Assembly: GCA_029010655.1 (NCBI GenBank)
Contig: JAQXKW010000078.1
Location: 1-10,651 of the forward strand
DNA length: 10,651 nucleotides
Source: Clostridia bacterium
GTDB taxonomy: Bacteria > Bacillota > Clostridia > Oscillospirales > CAG-272
Direction: 5' to 3'
The notes under the pieces were generated by a model, which had not been told where the DNA came from, made no database searches, and worked only from the letters and a program-made list of their open reading frames with translations. The translations under genes were made by a program, and so were the position numbers. The stretch's first letter is position 1, and the number at the start of each line of letters is the position of its first letter. This document shows, piece after piece, positions 1 to 6,934 of this stretch.

Positions 1-185
1 CATACGGGTTATTGCCCATAAAGAACGGCGAAAAGTGTCAAAACGGCGGGTGCAAGACGGCGCCCTACGCCTGAAACGCCCGTAGAGATTGCCGAGGGGC
101 GTTGCCCCCACCTGTGTGCGGCTTCGCTCGTCAGCGCCCCCATCACCGTGCTCCGCAAAACAGTCTGCGTTTATATGCGTGCACC
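1..185. other. Left-edge stretch with no recognised gene
   Basis: No protein or RNA gene can be supported here. Two + strand frames are open from the window edge, to a stop at 72-74 and to a stop at 83-85. They are too short to judge and give no recognisable motif, so the tail of an upstream gene cannot be excluded. Small inverted repeats are present: CTACG at 65-69 with CGTAG at 81-85, and GGGGC at 96-100 with GCCCC at 104-108. Neither is followed by a T-run, so neither is a convincing terminator. The stretch is GC-rich and ends at the promoter of the next gene. Confidence 0.5.
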
Positions 186-214
186 TTGATTTTACTTGGG
201 CATTATGTTATAAT
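186..214 (+). promoter_or_regulatory. Sigma-A type promoter of fkp, extended -10
   Basis: A -35 box TTGATT (186-191) is separated by exactly 17 bases from a perfect TATAAT (209-214). A TG at 206-207 placed one base before the -10 makes it an extended -10. Transcription should begin near 221, giving a leader of about 95 bases before fkp. This is the strongest promoter seen in the window. Confidence 0.82.
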
Positions 215-253
215 GCTATTTAGTAAAGAACTGTAAAAAAACCCTGACCCGAT

Positions 254-291
254 ACGGGACGAGCTCTGCCGCCCGCGACAGGCGCGCCCGT
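254..291 (+). promoter_or_regulatory. Possible structured leader upstream of fkp
   Basis: Between the predicted transcription start and fkp, ACGGG (254-258) can pair with CCCGT (287-291). An inner CGCG (274-277) pairs with CGCG (283-286) around the loop ACAGG, so the right-hand arms stack continuously. An alternative small hairpin, CCCG-ATA-CGGG, competes at about 248-258. No known riboswitch class was recognised and no T-tract follows. This could be a simple folded leader with no regulatory role. Confidence 0.3.
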
Positions 292-315
292 TTGAACGAA
301 TATTGAAAGGATTTG

Positions 316-3300
316 ATGCAAGTGAAGAAGGACGAGCCTATGATTTCGGATAAACCCATGACTTCTTTGTTTTTGTCCCAATCGTATATCGACGCTTGGG
401 AGGACTATAAAAGGTCCTTGGTCCGTTCCGATTTTCCCGTATGGGATTATGTTATTCTGACTGCTTCAAACGACCGGCAGGCAGAGGGCTTCAATGCACA
501 GATCGAAACGAGACGGGAGAACAATTTGCTCCCGAAAAAAACCCATTTTGCCGTAATTCCCGACCCCGACGGAAAAAGAGTCGGCTCGGGAGGGGCAACC
601 CTCGGCGTTATCAGATATATTGCAGAGCGGGAAAACAGTGCGGATTTTGACCGTCTGCGTATTCTTGTTATCCACTCCGGAGGAGACAGCAAGAGAGTTC
701 CGCAGTATTCCGCCTTGGGAAAGCTGTTTTCGCCTGTTCCCCATGAATTGCCCGACGGCAGATCGTCAACGCTTTTTGACGAATTCATGATTTCAATGTC
801 AACCGTGCCCGGAAGAATAAGAGAGGGCATGCTTTTGCTGTCCGGCGATGTGTTGCTTCTCTTTAATCCTCTGCTGATAGATTATTCGGGTAGCGGTGCC
901 GCCGCAATTTCCTTTAAGGAGGATGCGGAAACCGGAAAAAATCACGGAGTGTTTCTCAGGGGCGAGGACGGAAACGTTAAGAAATGTCTCCAAAAGCAGT
1001 CGGTTGAGGTACTGCGTGCGGCAGGCGCCGTCAATGACAGAAACTGTGTTGATATAGATACAGGCGCCGTTATATTCTCAAAAGAAATGCTGAAATCGCT
1101 TTACGGACTTATTTGCGAAAACGGCAAGGTGACAAAGGCGTCTTTTGAAAGATTTGTAAATGAAAAGGTGAGACTGTCCCTTTATGCGGATTTTCTGTAT
1201 CCGCTGGGGACGGACGCTGACCTTGACTCCTTCCTTCTGGAAAAGCCCGAGGGCGAAATGTGCGATGAACTGCTTTGTGCAAGAAAAGCGGTCTTCAGTT
1301 CTCTGCGCCCCTACCGCATGAAGCTGTTGCGCCTTGCTCCCGCTAAGTTTATCCATTTCGGAACAAGCAGGGAAATACTTGCGCTGATGAGCTCAGGCGT
1401 TGAGGAGTATAAAGAGCTGGGCTGGAGCCGTCAGGTGAACAGCAGCTTTACCGGCGGCGCCGCCGGGTATAACAGCGTAAGCTCGGGGCAGAGCATTTTC
1501 GGAAAGAACTGTTATCTTGAGGACAGCTATGTGAACAGCGGCTGTACCGTGGGGGATAACGTCATTCTGTCATATATAGACATTCATTCGGGAAAGCGGA
1601 TTCCGTCAAATGTGGTGCTCCACGGGCTGAAGCAAAAGGACGGCAAATTTGTTGCCCGAATTTACGGCATAAACGATAACCCCAAGGGCGGGGCAGGGGA
1701 TGCGCTTCTTGATGGCACCCTTGAAGCATTTATGAAGCAGTATGACGTTGCCGAAACCGAGCTGTGGGAGGCGGGCTCCCCTCACAGCATATGGACGGCA
1801 AAGCTGTACCCCTGCTGTGCGGGTATTGACTCTGCGGTTGATTCTGCCTTGAATTTTTACGGTCTTATGCACGGGGACGGCGATATATGCTCCTGGAAAA
1901 AGGCGGAGCGAAAGAGCCTTTGCTCCGGCTTCAATGAAGCGGACTCAAGGGCTATTATTGACTGGGACGCACGTATGGGAGATCTTGTTCGGATGGACAG
2001 GATTTTGAAGCTCATAAAGGCAGGAAGACCGGCAAAAGAGGGTACTGCCCTGCTTTGCTCCGATCATCTCACTCCCATTCAGGAGCGGTGGATGGAAACC
2101 CATCTCGCCTCCGCCGATTTTTCGGAGAAAATACGTCTTTATTACTACGTGGGCACGGCGCTGGGAGGCTCTGAGGGCGACAGGCTTATCAGAGAAAGCT
2201 TTAACTGTATAGGCGAGACGGTTAAAAAAAGTCTTGCAGGACAGATAAAGTCCCATGATGAATGCAGAATTGTCACAGATTGCCATACGGTAAAACTGCC
2301 CCTGAGAGTCAACTGGGGCGGCGGCTGGAGCGATACACCGCCATATTGCAACGAAATGGGCGGAACTGTCCTTAATGCGGCAATAAAGCTTAACGGGGAT
2401 TATCCGGTAGAGGTAACGCTGAAAAAAATACCTCAGCGGAAAATCGTGTTTGACAGTCGGGATATGGATGTGCACGGGGAGTTTGAGTCAGTAAAAGACC
2501 TACAATCCACCGGCGACCCGTACGATCCCTTTGCGCTCCAGAAGGCGGCGCTTCTCGCCTGCGGAATTATCCCCACACAGGGAGGGGACCTGGACTGCAT
2601 ACTGGAACGTCTCGGCGGCGGCTTTGAGCTTCACTCGGAGGTAACAGGCGTGCCCAAGGGGAGCGGTCTCGGTACAAGCTCTATCCTTGCGGCGGCTTGC
2701 GTTAAGGCACTGCTTGAGTTTGTAGGAATCGAGTACACCGAGGAGACTCTTTACAGCACGGTTCTCGTGATGGAGCAGATAATGTCCACAGGCGGCGGCT
2801 GGCAGGATCAGGTGGGCGGAATTACCTGCGGCTTGAAAATGATAACGTCTGCCCCCGGAATAACCCAGAATCTGAAGGTTGAACACATTGAGCTGAGAGA
2901 AGACGCATGGAATGAGCTGAAAGAGCGGTTTGTCCTTATATATACAGGTCAGAGGAGACTTGCAAGAAACCTGCTCCGTGACGTTGTAGGACGTTATATG
3001 GGCAACGAGCCGGACGCTTTGTTTGCTCTTAACGAAATTCAGAAAACGGCGGCTTTGATGAGCTTTGAGCTGAAGCGCGGAAATATCGATGAATTTGCAA
3101 GACTTCTCCGCCGTCATTGGGAGCTTTCCAAAAAGCTGGATTCGGGAAGCAGTAATACGCTGATAGACCAGATTTTCAAGAGCATTGCCCATATGACCGA
3201 CGGCGAAATGATTTGCGGTGCAGGCGGCGGAGGCTTTCTTCAGGTTGTCCTGAAAAAAGGAGTCACCAAAGAAGCAGTCCACGAGCGATTGAAGGATGTG

Positions 3301-3345
3301 TTTTGCGATTCCGAAATCGACGTATGGGATTGCGAGCTTGTATAA
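316..3345 (+). CDS. fkp: Bifunctional L-fucokinase / L-fucose-1-phosphate guanylyltransferase (Fkp)
   Basis: This cytoplasmic enzyme of 1009 residues is predicted to phosphorylate L-fucose with ATP and then join fucose-1-phosphate to GTP, giving GDP-L-fucose, the donor for fucosylated surface glycans. Residues about 40-340 are the pyrophosphorylase domain, with GSGGATL at 90-96 and the HSGGDSKR-P-SALGK-F motif at 120-138. A beta-helix-like stretch follows at about 375-440. The C-terminal third is a GHMP kinase: LRVNWGGGWSDTPP near 663-676, the ATP-binding GVPKGSGLGTSS at 778-789, GGGWQDQ at 826-832 and GAGGGGF at 968-974. The order and length resemble Bacteroides Fkp (about 950 residues), slightly longer here. 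GAAAGGA at 305-311 supports the ATG at 316, but the in-frame ATG at 340 has AAGGA at 328-332 with better spacing and is a real alternative. The gene stands alone between its promoter and terminator. A related sugar as the true substrate cannot be excluded. Confidence 0.93.
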   Translation: MQVKKDEPMISDKPMTSLFLSQSYIDAWEDYKRSLVRSDFPVWDYVILTASNDRQAEGFNAQIETRRENNLLPKKTHFAVIPDPDGKRVGSGGATLGVIRYIAERENSADFDRLRILVIHSGGDSKRVPQYSALGKLFSPVPHELPDGRSSTLFDEFMISMSTVPGRIREGMLLLSGDVLLLFNPLLIDYSGSGAAAISFKEDAETGKNHGVFLRGEDGNVKKCLQKQSVEVLRAAGAVNDRNCVDIDTGAVIFSKEMLKSLYGLICENGKVTKASFERFVNEKVRLSLYADFLYPLGTDADLDSFLLEKPEGEMCDELLCARKAVFSSLRPYRMKLLRLAPAKFIHFGTSREILALMSSGVEEYKELGWSRQVNSSFTGGAAGYNSVSSGQSIFGKNCYLEDSYVNSGCTVGDNVILSYIDIHSGKRIPSNVVLHGLKQKDGKFVARIYGINDNPKGGAGDALLDGTLEAFMKQYDVAETELWEAGSPHSIWTAKLYPCCAGIDSAVDSALNFYGLMHGDGDICSWKKAERKSLCSGFNEADSRAIIDWDARMGDLVRMDRILKLIKAGRPAKEGTALLCSDHLTPIQERWMETHLASADFSEKIRLYYYVGTALGGSEGDRLIRESFNCIGETVKKSLAGQIKSHDECRIVTDCHTVKLPLRVNWGGGWSDTPPYCNEMGGTVLNAAIKLNGDYPVEVTLKKIPQRKIVFDSRDMDVHGEFESVKDLQSTGDPYDPFALQKAALLACGIIPTQGGDLDCILERLGGGFELHSEVTGVPKGSGLGTSSILAAACVKALLEFVGIEYTEETLYSTVLVMEQIMSTGGGWQDQVGGITCGLKMITSAPGITQNLKVEHIELREDAWNELKERFVLIYTGQRRLARNLLRDVVGRYMGNEPDALFALNEIQKTAALMSFELKRGNIDEFARLLRRHWELSKKLDSGSSNTLIDQIFKSIAHMTDGEMICGAGGGGFLQVVLKKGVTKEAVHERLKDVFCDSEIDVWDCELV

Positions 3346-3387
3346 TTAATCGGTTGTCCGTCAGGACGTGAAAACGGGGCATACGAT

Positions 3388-3414
3388 AAAAAAGCGGCAT
3401 TTTGCCGCTTTTTT
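3388..3414 (+). terminator. Intrinsic terminator of fkp (symmetrical)
   Basis: AAAAAAGCGGCA (3388-3399) pairs perfectly over 12 bases with TGCCGCTTTTTT (3403-3414) around a TTT loop, 42 bases after the fkp stop. The A-run and T-run make it work on either strand. It separates fkp from the next operon. Confidence 0.92.
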
Positions 3415-3497
3415 GATAGCTGTGAATGCAATGTAGTAGCTTTGCCTCCAAAGATATGTAATTGTTTTTAATTTTTCAGTATTTTAACAAAATATGC

Positions 3498-3526
3498 CTG
3501 ACTTTTCGGTAATAATATATTATACT
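3498..3526 (+). promoter_or_regulatory. Sigma-A type promoter of the hydrolase-fucU operon
   Basis: CTGACT (3498-3503, four of six consensus bases) lies 17 bases from TATACT (3521-3526, five of six). Transcription would begin near 3533, leaving a very short leader of about 19 bases that starts just before the AAAGGAG ribosome binding site at 3538-3544. Overlapping AT-rich alternatives such as TATATT at 3517-3522 have poorer -35 partners. Confidence 0.65.
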
Positions 3527-3551
3527 GTTGTCAGAAGAAAGGAGTATTCAC

Positions 3552-4541
3552 ATGAAAAAGAAAACGGGATTTATACTTCTGGGAGTTGGGGCGGCGGTAG
3601 GAGCGGCTGCGGCTGTTGCCTCCGTCACATCAAAGCAGGTAACAAAAAATCTTGTGGGCGAGGCTCTTGACCGCAACGAGCCGCAGGTCGTAAAGAACAT
3701 GACCGTAAAGCTCATGGACTCTTATATGCAAAAGGAACCGTACAAAAGTGCGCTTTCCCTGTCGGAAAAGCTTGAGAATACGCCCACGGAAACGGTGGAG
3801 CTTGAGTCGGAGGACGGAATTCGGCTTATAGGGCACTGGTATCCGGCAGAAAAGCCCCGTCGAATAATTCTTGCCATGCACGGCTGGCGTTCCACATGGG
3901 CAAGAGATTTCGGTGCAATTTCCGACTTCTGGCATGATAACGGCTGTTCCGTGCTGTATGCGGAGCAGAGAGGGCAGGGCAACAGCGGCGGCGAGTATAT
4001 GGGTTTCGGAATGACGGAAAGACACGATTGCCTCGGCTGGGTCAGGTGGATATGCGAGAATACGGATGAGTTGCCCATATACCTTGCGGGTATTTCCATG
4101 GGTGCCGCCACCGTGCTTATGGCGTCGGGACTTGACTTGCCGGAGAGGGTTCACGGAATTATAGCCGACTGCGGCTTTACCTCCGCAGAGGATATTTTCC
4201 GTCACGTAACAAAGAATACCTTGCACCTTTCCTATAATCTGCGCCGTGCGGACGTTGAAGCCATATGCCGCGAAAAAATCCGGTATGGCGCCGAGGATTA
4301 TACTACCCTTGACGCACTTCGGGTAAACACCCGACCCGTGCTTTTCATACACGGAACGGACGACTCCTTTGTTCCAGTTGCCCACACCTACGAGAATTAC
4401 AAGGCGTGCAAGGCGGAGAAGCGATTGTTTGTAGTACCCGGTGCCGACCACGGGGGCAGTTATCTGGTGGATAAAGAGGGCTACGAGCGAGAGGTGCTTG
4501 ATTTCTTCGGAAAATACGACGGCGGATATAAAAAAGAGTAG
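3552..4541 (+). CDS. Membrane-anchored alpha/beta hydrolase (serine hydrolase)
   Basis: This is a 329-residue alpha/beta-fold hydrolase of the broad YqkD-like / COG1073 type, probably an esterase or acyl hydrolase of unknown substrate. After MKKKTG comes a hydrophobic, Gly/Ala-rich segment (about 7-25) that reads as an uncleaved signal anchor, so the catalytic domain probably faces outward. The fold motifs are in order: the HG oxyanion-type turn at 110-111, nucleophile Ser182 in GISMG (180-184), the acid in HGTDDSFVP (probably Asp271) and His300 in ADHGG. The triad is therefore complete. The ATG at 3552 has AAAGGAG at 3538-3544 with 7-base spacing; an upstream in-frame TTG at 3528 lacks such a site. 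It is the first gene of a + strand run with fucU 60 bases downstream and no terminator between. A role in removing acyl groups from sugars would fit the neighbourhood but is only a guess. Confidence 0.88.
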   Translation: MKKKTGFILLGVGAAVGAAAAVASVTSKQVTKNLVGEALDRNEPQVVKNMTVKLMDSYMQKEPYKSALSLSEKLENTPTETVELESEDGIRLIGHWYPAEKPRRIILAMHGWRSTWARDFGAISDFWHDNGCSVLYAEQRGQGNSGGEYMGFGMTERHDCLGWVRWICENTDELPIYLAGISMGAATVLMASGLDLPERVHGIIADCGFTSAEDIFRHVTKNTLHLSYNLRRADVEAICREKIRYGAEDYTTLDALRVNTRPVLFIHGTDDSFVPVAHTYENYKACKAEKRLFVVPGADHGGSYLVDKEGYEREVLDFFGKYDGGYKKE

Positions 4542-4550
4542 CGGTAATTG

Positions 4551-4579
4551 TTGCAAAACGGCATAAAATATGATAAACT
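4551..4579 (+). promoter_or_regulatory. Weak candidate promoter before fucU
   Basis: TTGCAA (4551-4556) and TAAACT (4574-4579) are 17 bases apart, each matching four of six consensus bases. TTGTTG at 4548-4553 with GATAAA at 4572-4577 is an overlapping alternative at 18 bases. This may allow fucU expression apart from the hydrolase, but read-through from the promoter at 3498 is equally possible. Confidence 0.3.
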
Positions 4580-4601
4580 GTGTAAAAAAGGAGGTATATC
4601 C

Positions 4602-5042
4602 ATGCTTGACAATATAAGTAAACTGTTGACCGGCGATATGCTGAGAGCTCTGTGCGATATGGGGCACGGAGAGACAATTGTAATTGCGGACGCCAATTTT
4701 CCGGCGGATTCCCTGTCGGATAAGGTGCAGAGATGCCCGGGAATGAATGTTTCCGACGTGCTTTCGGCAATTATCGACCTTTTTCCCATAGACGTGGCAT
4801 ATACGGAAAACCCCGCAATCGTAATGGAGCTTACAGAAGGAGATAAGGCAAAGAGAATGCCCACTCCCGAGGCGTGGGGTGATTATGAGAGAATTTTTCA
4901 TAAGAGATACCCGGAGCTGAAATTGGGCAGGGTAGAACGGTACGATTTTTATGAGCTTTCAAAAAAAGCCGCAGTTGTATTCGTTACCGGCGAGGACCGT
5001 CTTTACGGAAATATTTTGCTTACCAAAGGGTGCGTAATCTGA
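4602..5042 (+). CDS. fucU: L-fucose mutarotase (RbsD/FucU family)
   Basis: This 146-residue cytoplasmic protein is predicted to interconvert the alpha and beta anomers of L-fucose so that anomer-specific enzymes such as fucokinase get substrate quickly. The FucU signature is clear: MGHGETIVIADANFPA at 20-35, with His22 and Asp30 at the family's catalytic positions, RYDFYE at 113-118, and the C-terminal VTGEDRLYGNILLTKG, which closely matches the E. coli FucU ending. The length is normal for FucU (about 140). A perfect AAGGAGG at 4588-4594, 7 bases before the ATG at 4602, fixes the start; an upstream in-frame TTG at 4548 is rejected for that reason. The stop TGA overlaps the ATG of the next gene by one base, implying translational coupling. 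FucU is preferred over ribose pyranase RbsD because of these motifs and because fkp lies upstream. Confidence 0.93.
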   Translation: MLDNISKLLTGDMLRALCDMGHGETIVIADANFPADSLSDKVQRCPGMNVSDVLSAIIDLFPIDVAYTENPAIVMELTEGDKAKRMPTPEAWGDYERIFHKRYPELKLGRVERYDFYELSKKAAVVFVTGEDRLYGNILLTKGCVI

Positions 5043-5677
5043 TGATAAATACGGGAGACAGGGAATATACGGTAGCTCGGTTCAAGGACCGTGAAAGCGT
5101 AGATTTCGGCACGGCTGAAACTGCTCAGATTGCCGCATACAGATGGGAAAACAACGGAATAGAGTACGAGGCTTTCGGTCAGCTTGCTTATGCGGAGAAC
5201 TACGGCTTTGTATGCCGTATGGCTTGCAGGGAAGAAGAGCCCTGGGCGCAGTACAAAAACGACGGAGAGGACGTATATCTTGACTCCGCTCTTGAGTTTT
5301 TCGGACAGTTCACAGGCGAAGGGTATGTAAACTGCGAGAATAACGCCTTGGGAGTGCGCCTCCAGCAGTTCGGAAAAAACAGGTTTGACAGAGTTCCCGT
5401 ATGGGAAAAGCTCCCCGAGGGCTTTCCCGTTGCGGCGGGAAGAGACGGAGATATGTGGACTGTTACCGTTGAGCTTCCTTTAGATAAGCTGAAGGTGTTT
5501 TACAAAAACATTGATAACGGTACCTTCAAAAAAGGTTACAGGTTTACGGGAAACTTTTATAAAACCGGTCTTGACCCCAAAAGCGGGGAAAGCCACTACG
5601 GAATGTGGCACGAAATTAAAAATGAAACAGCCGATTTTCACCTGCCCGACAAATTCGGACAGTTTGTGATGGGCTGA
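5042..5677 (+). CDS. CBM9-like carbohydrate-binding domain protein, no signal peptide
   Basis: The protein has 211 residues and resembles the stand-alone carbohydrate-binding family 9-like proteins of Clostridia. Family features are Y-W near 33-35, QLAYAENYGFVCRM (47-60), DSALEFFGQF (81-90), GYVNCENNALG (94-104), FGKNRFDR (110-117) and the ending GNFYKTG...H-GMWHEI...FH-PDKFG. No signal peptide or membrane segment is visible, so it appears cytoplasmic, unlike CBM9 domains attached to secreted xylanases. The ATG at 5042 overlaps the fucU stop (TGATG); the nearest purine-rich site is AAAGGG at 5025-5030, 11 bases away, so translation probably depends on ribosomes finishing fucU. An in-frame GTG at 5030 has no better site. 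It has no catalytic motif that I can see. Binding of a fucose-containing or other sugar is inferred from fold and neighbours only. Confidence 0.75.
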   Translation: MINTGDREYTVARFKDRESVDFGTAETAQIAAYRWENNGIEYEAFGQLAYAENYGFVCRMACREEEPWAQYKNDGEDVYLDSALEFFGQFTGEGYVNCENNALGVRLQQFGKNRFDRVPVWEKLPEGFPVAAGRDGDMWTVTVELPLDKLKVFYKNIDNGTFKKGYRFTGNFYKTGLDPKSGESHYGMWHEIKNETADFHLPDKFGQFVMG

Positions 5678-5693
5678 GAGGGCAAAAACCGAA

Positions 5694-6593
5694 ATGAATA
5701 CTACGAAAGAGGAAATAACCGCCGGAAACAGCCCTGCCGTCCGAGGGACAGCGGCAGGGCGGATTTTAATGCTTGCCACGGCAGTTCTGTGGGGGCTGGC
5801 AGGCGTCTGCGTTAAATCCATAGGCTGGGGCACCATGTCCGTTGTGGCGGCACGAAGCGTTATATCGCTTGTAATGCTTTTGATTGTCAAGCGCACGGTG
5901 AAGGTCCGTATTACGTTTTGGAATGTAATGGGCGCCGTTATGATGAGCGCAACGGGCATGCTGTACGTTCAGTCCATAAAGCTGACCACTGCGGGAACGG
6001 CAATCGTTTTGCAGTACATAGCCCCGATTCTTGTGTTGCTGTTTGCGGTGCTTTTTCAGCACAGAAGGGTGAAAATCTCCGAGCTGCTTATTACCGCCGC
6101 AGTTTTCGGAGGAATAGTTCTTTCCTTTGCGGACGACCTTGACGCAACCCACGTTATGGGGAACATTTTGGGGCTTGCCTCCGGCTTTACCTTTGCAGGG
6201 CAGATTATTATAATGAACCGCCCCGACACGGATTCGGAGGATTCGCTTCTTATAAGCTGTTTTCTCAGCCTGATAATTTCTCTGCCGTTCGTGTTCTTTG
6301 ACCAAAATCTCGTGTTCGATGTGAAGAATATCGTTTGGGTGCTGATTTTAGGGGTGTTCCAGTACGGGCTTGCCAACGTGCTGTTCGGCTTCGGAATACA
6401 GAAGGTGGATAAGGTGGAAGCGTCGCTTATTCTCACTATTGAGCCTATTTTCAACCCCATTCCCGTTGCAATCTTCTGCGGCGAGAAAATGGGACCCCTT
6501 GCAATCATCGGATTTGCGATAGTAATCTTCTTCGTAACTCTGTTTGGACTCCTTCCTAAAATTGAAGCGAAGCTAAACTCACGAAAAGCATAA
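5694..6593 (+). CDS. EamA-family (drug/metabolite transporter superfamily) permease
   Basis: This 299-residue integral membrane protein has about ten hydrophobic segments and the two-repeat EamA layout. The first half holds LATAVLWGLAGVCVKSI (27-43) and the family-typical ALQYIAP-like VLQYIAPILVLLFA (105-118). The second half repeats the pattern with IEPIFNPIPVAIFCGE (249-264). The substrate cannot be read from sequence; members move amino acids, nucleotides or other metabolites. The start ATG lies 16 bases after the preceding stop, with GAGAGGG at 5676-5682 as a rather distant ribosome site, so it is likely the last gene of the operon. An oddity is the hydrophilic first 22 residues, which overlap a strong inverted repeat (5731-5760). 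An internal ATG at 5769 would cut into the first membrane segment and is less likely. A hairpin at 6600-6621 follows the stop. Confidence 0.88.
   Translation: MNTTKEEITAGNSPAVRGTAAGRILMLATAVLWGLAGVCVKSIGWGTMSVVAARSVISLVMLLIVKRTVKVRITFWNVMGAVMMSATGMLYVQSIKLTTAGTAIVLQYIAPILVLLFAVLFQHRRVKISELLITAAVFGGIVLSFADDLDATHVMGNILGLASGFTFAGQIIIMNRPDTDSEDSLLISCFLSLIISLPFVFFDQNLVFDVKNIVWVLILGVFQYGLANVLFGFGIQKVDKVEASLILTIEPIFNPIPVAIFCGEKMGPLAIIGFAIVIFFVTLFGLLPKIEAKLNSRKA
5731..5760 (+). repeat. Inverted repeat inside the 5' end of the EamA gene
   Basis: GCCCTGCCG (5731-5739) is perfectly complementary to CGGCAGGGC (5752-5760) around a 12-base loop, starting 37 bases after the ATG. It encodes part of the hydrophilic N-terminal tail, outside the conserved membrane domain. 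A stem of this strength so near a start codon could slow or control translation; it may also be a small palindromic element captured in frame. Confidence 0.6.
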
Positions 6594-6599
6594 AACGAC

Positions 6600-6621
6600 A
6601 GGGTGCCGTTTTCGGCACCCT
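6600..6621 (+). terminator. Hairpin after the EamA gene, terminator-like
   Basis: AGGGTGCCG (6600-6608) and CGGCACCCT (6613-6621) form a perfect 9-base stem with a TTTT loop, 7 bases after the stop. No T-tract follows (the next bases are CAGAGTG), so it may protect the 3' end or terminate weakly. The same arms recur at 6875-6900. Confidence 0.6.
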
Positions 6622-6719
6622 CAGAGTGAAGACAAAGCGGTCAGACCGCCAATATAATATAAGGCAAAAAATACTAAGTTAAACTAAACTAACAATTTGC
6701 AAATAGACGGAAGAATATT

Positions 6720-6748
6720 TAACGGCAGGCTGAAAATGCCTGCCGTTA
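6720..6748. repeat. Perfect 11-base inverted repeat
   Basis: TAACGGCAGGC (6720-6730) pairs with GCCTGCCGTTA (6738-6748) around the loop TGAAAAT. Only TT follows on the + strand, so it is not a typical terminator. It is the first of three stems packed within 155 bases. Confidence 0.8.
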
Positions 6749-6750
6749 TT

Positions 6751-6819
6751 GGCTTTCGGCGCTTTCGCCCTCTGGCGTACCTTTGTACGCCGACGAGCGG
6801 CGAAATCACCGAATCTGCC
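6751..6819. repeat. Long segmented hairpin, 69 bases
   Basis: Four nested pairings share one axis: GGC (6751-6753) with GCC (6817-6819), TTCGG (6755-6759) with CCGAA (6809-6813), TTTCGCC (6763-6769) with GGCGAAA (6799-6805), and GGCGTAC (6774-6780) with GTACGCC (6785-6791) around CTTT. The internal loops are small, so one long imperfect hairpin or cruciform is likely. It resembles dispersed bacterial palindromic repeats, but I cannot name a family. Confidence 0.7.
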
Positions 6820-6838
6820 TCCCTTTGTATTTCTCTGC

Positions 6839-6874
6839 CAGCCTGATGACTGACTTTGTCCTGTCATCAGGCTG
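6839..6874. repeat. Perfect 12-base inverted repeat
   Basis: CAGCCTGATGAC (6839-6850) pairs with GTCATCAGGCTG (6863-6874) around a 12-base loop. It ends exactly where the next stem begins, so the two would stack as adjacent hairpins in a transcript. Confidence 0.8.
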
Positions 6875-6908
6875 AGGGTGCCGAAAAAGTACGGCACCCT
6901 GTTTTTTT
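6875..6908 (+). terminator. Intrinsic terminator with T-tract, shared arms with 6600-6621
   Basis: AGGGTGCCG (6875-6883) and CGGCACCCT (6892-6900) form a 9-base stem around an 8-base loop, followed by G and seven T (6902-6908). This is the best-formed + strand terminator after the EamA gene, 280 bases past its stop. The arms are identical to the hairpin at 6600-6621. Confidence 0.78.
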
Positions 6909-6934
6909 GGCACTTTCTTTGAAAAGAAAGTGCC
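6909..6934. repeat. Perfect 11-base inverted repeat
   Basis: GGCACTTTCTT (6909-6919) pairs with AAGAAAGTGCC (6924-6934) around TGAA, directly after the T-tract of the preceding terminator. From memory, similar GGCACTTTCTTT-type palindromes occur between genes of many bacteria; this is not verified here. Confidence 0.75.

Noticed and set aside
1..85. Tail of an upstream gene running in from the left edge
   Set aside because: Two frames are open but only for 23-27 codons, with no recognisable protein sequence, so a gene cannot be supported.
313..315. TTG at 313 as the fkp start
   Set aside because: It would leave only one or two bases from GAAAGGA; the ATG at 316 or at 340 is better placed.
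2500..3282. 260-residue open frame on the - strand within fkp
   Set aside because: It is antisense to the conserved GHMP kinase domain and shows no motif of its own.
3630..4901. 423-residue open frame on the - strand opposite the hydrolase and fucU
   Set aside because: It lies entirely antisense to two genes with clear motifs and ribosome sites, has no recognisable domain, and long antisense frames are common at this composition.
6653..6658. TATAAT as a promoter in the hairpin-rich intergenic region
   Set aside because: No suitable -35 box lies 16-18 bases upstream and no gene follows within reach before several hairpins.
6667..6699. Short AAACT-type tandem repeats as a CRISPR or satellite array
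   Set aside because: Only two to three imperfect five-base units are present, with no spacers or regular period.
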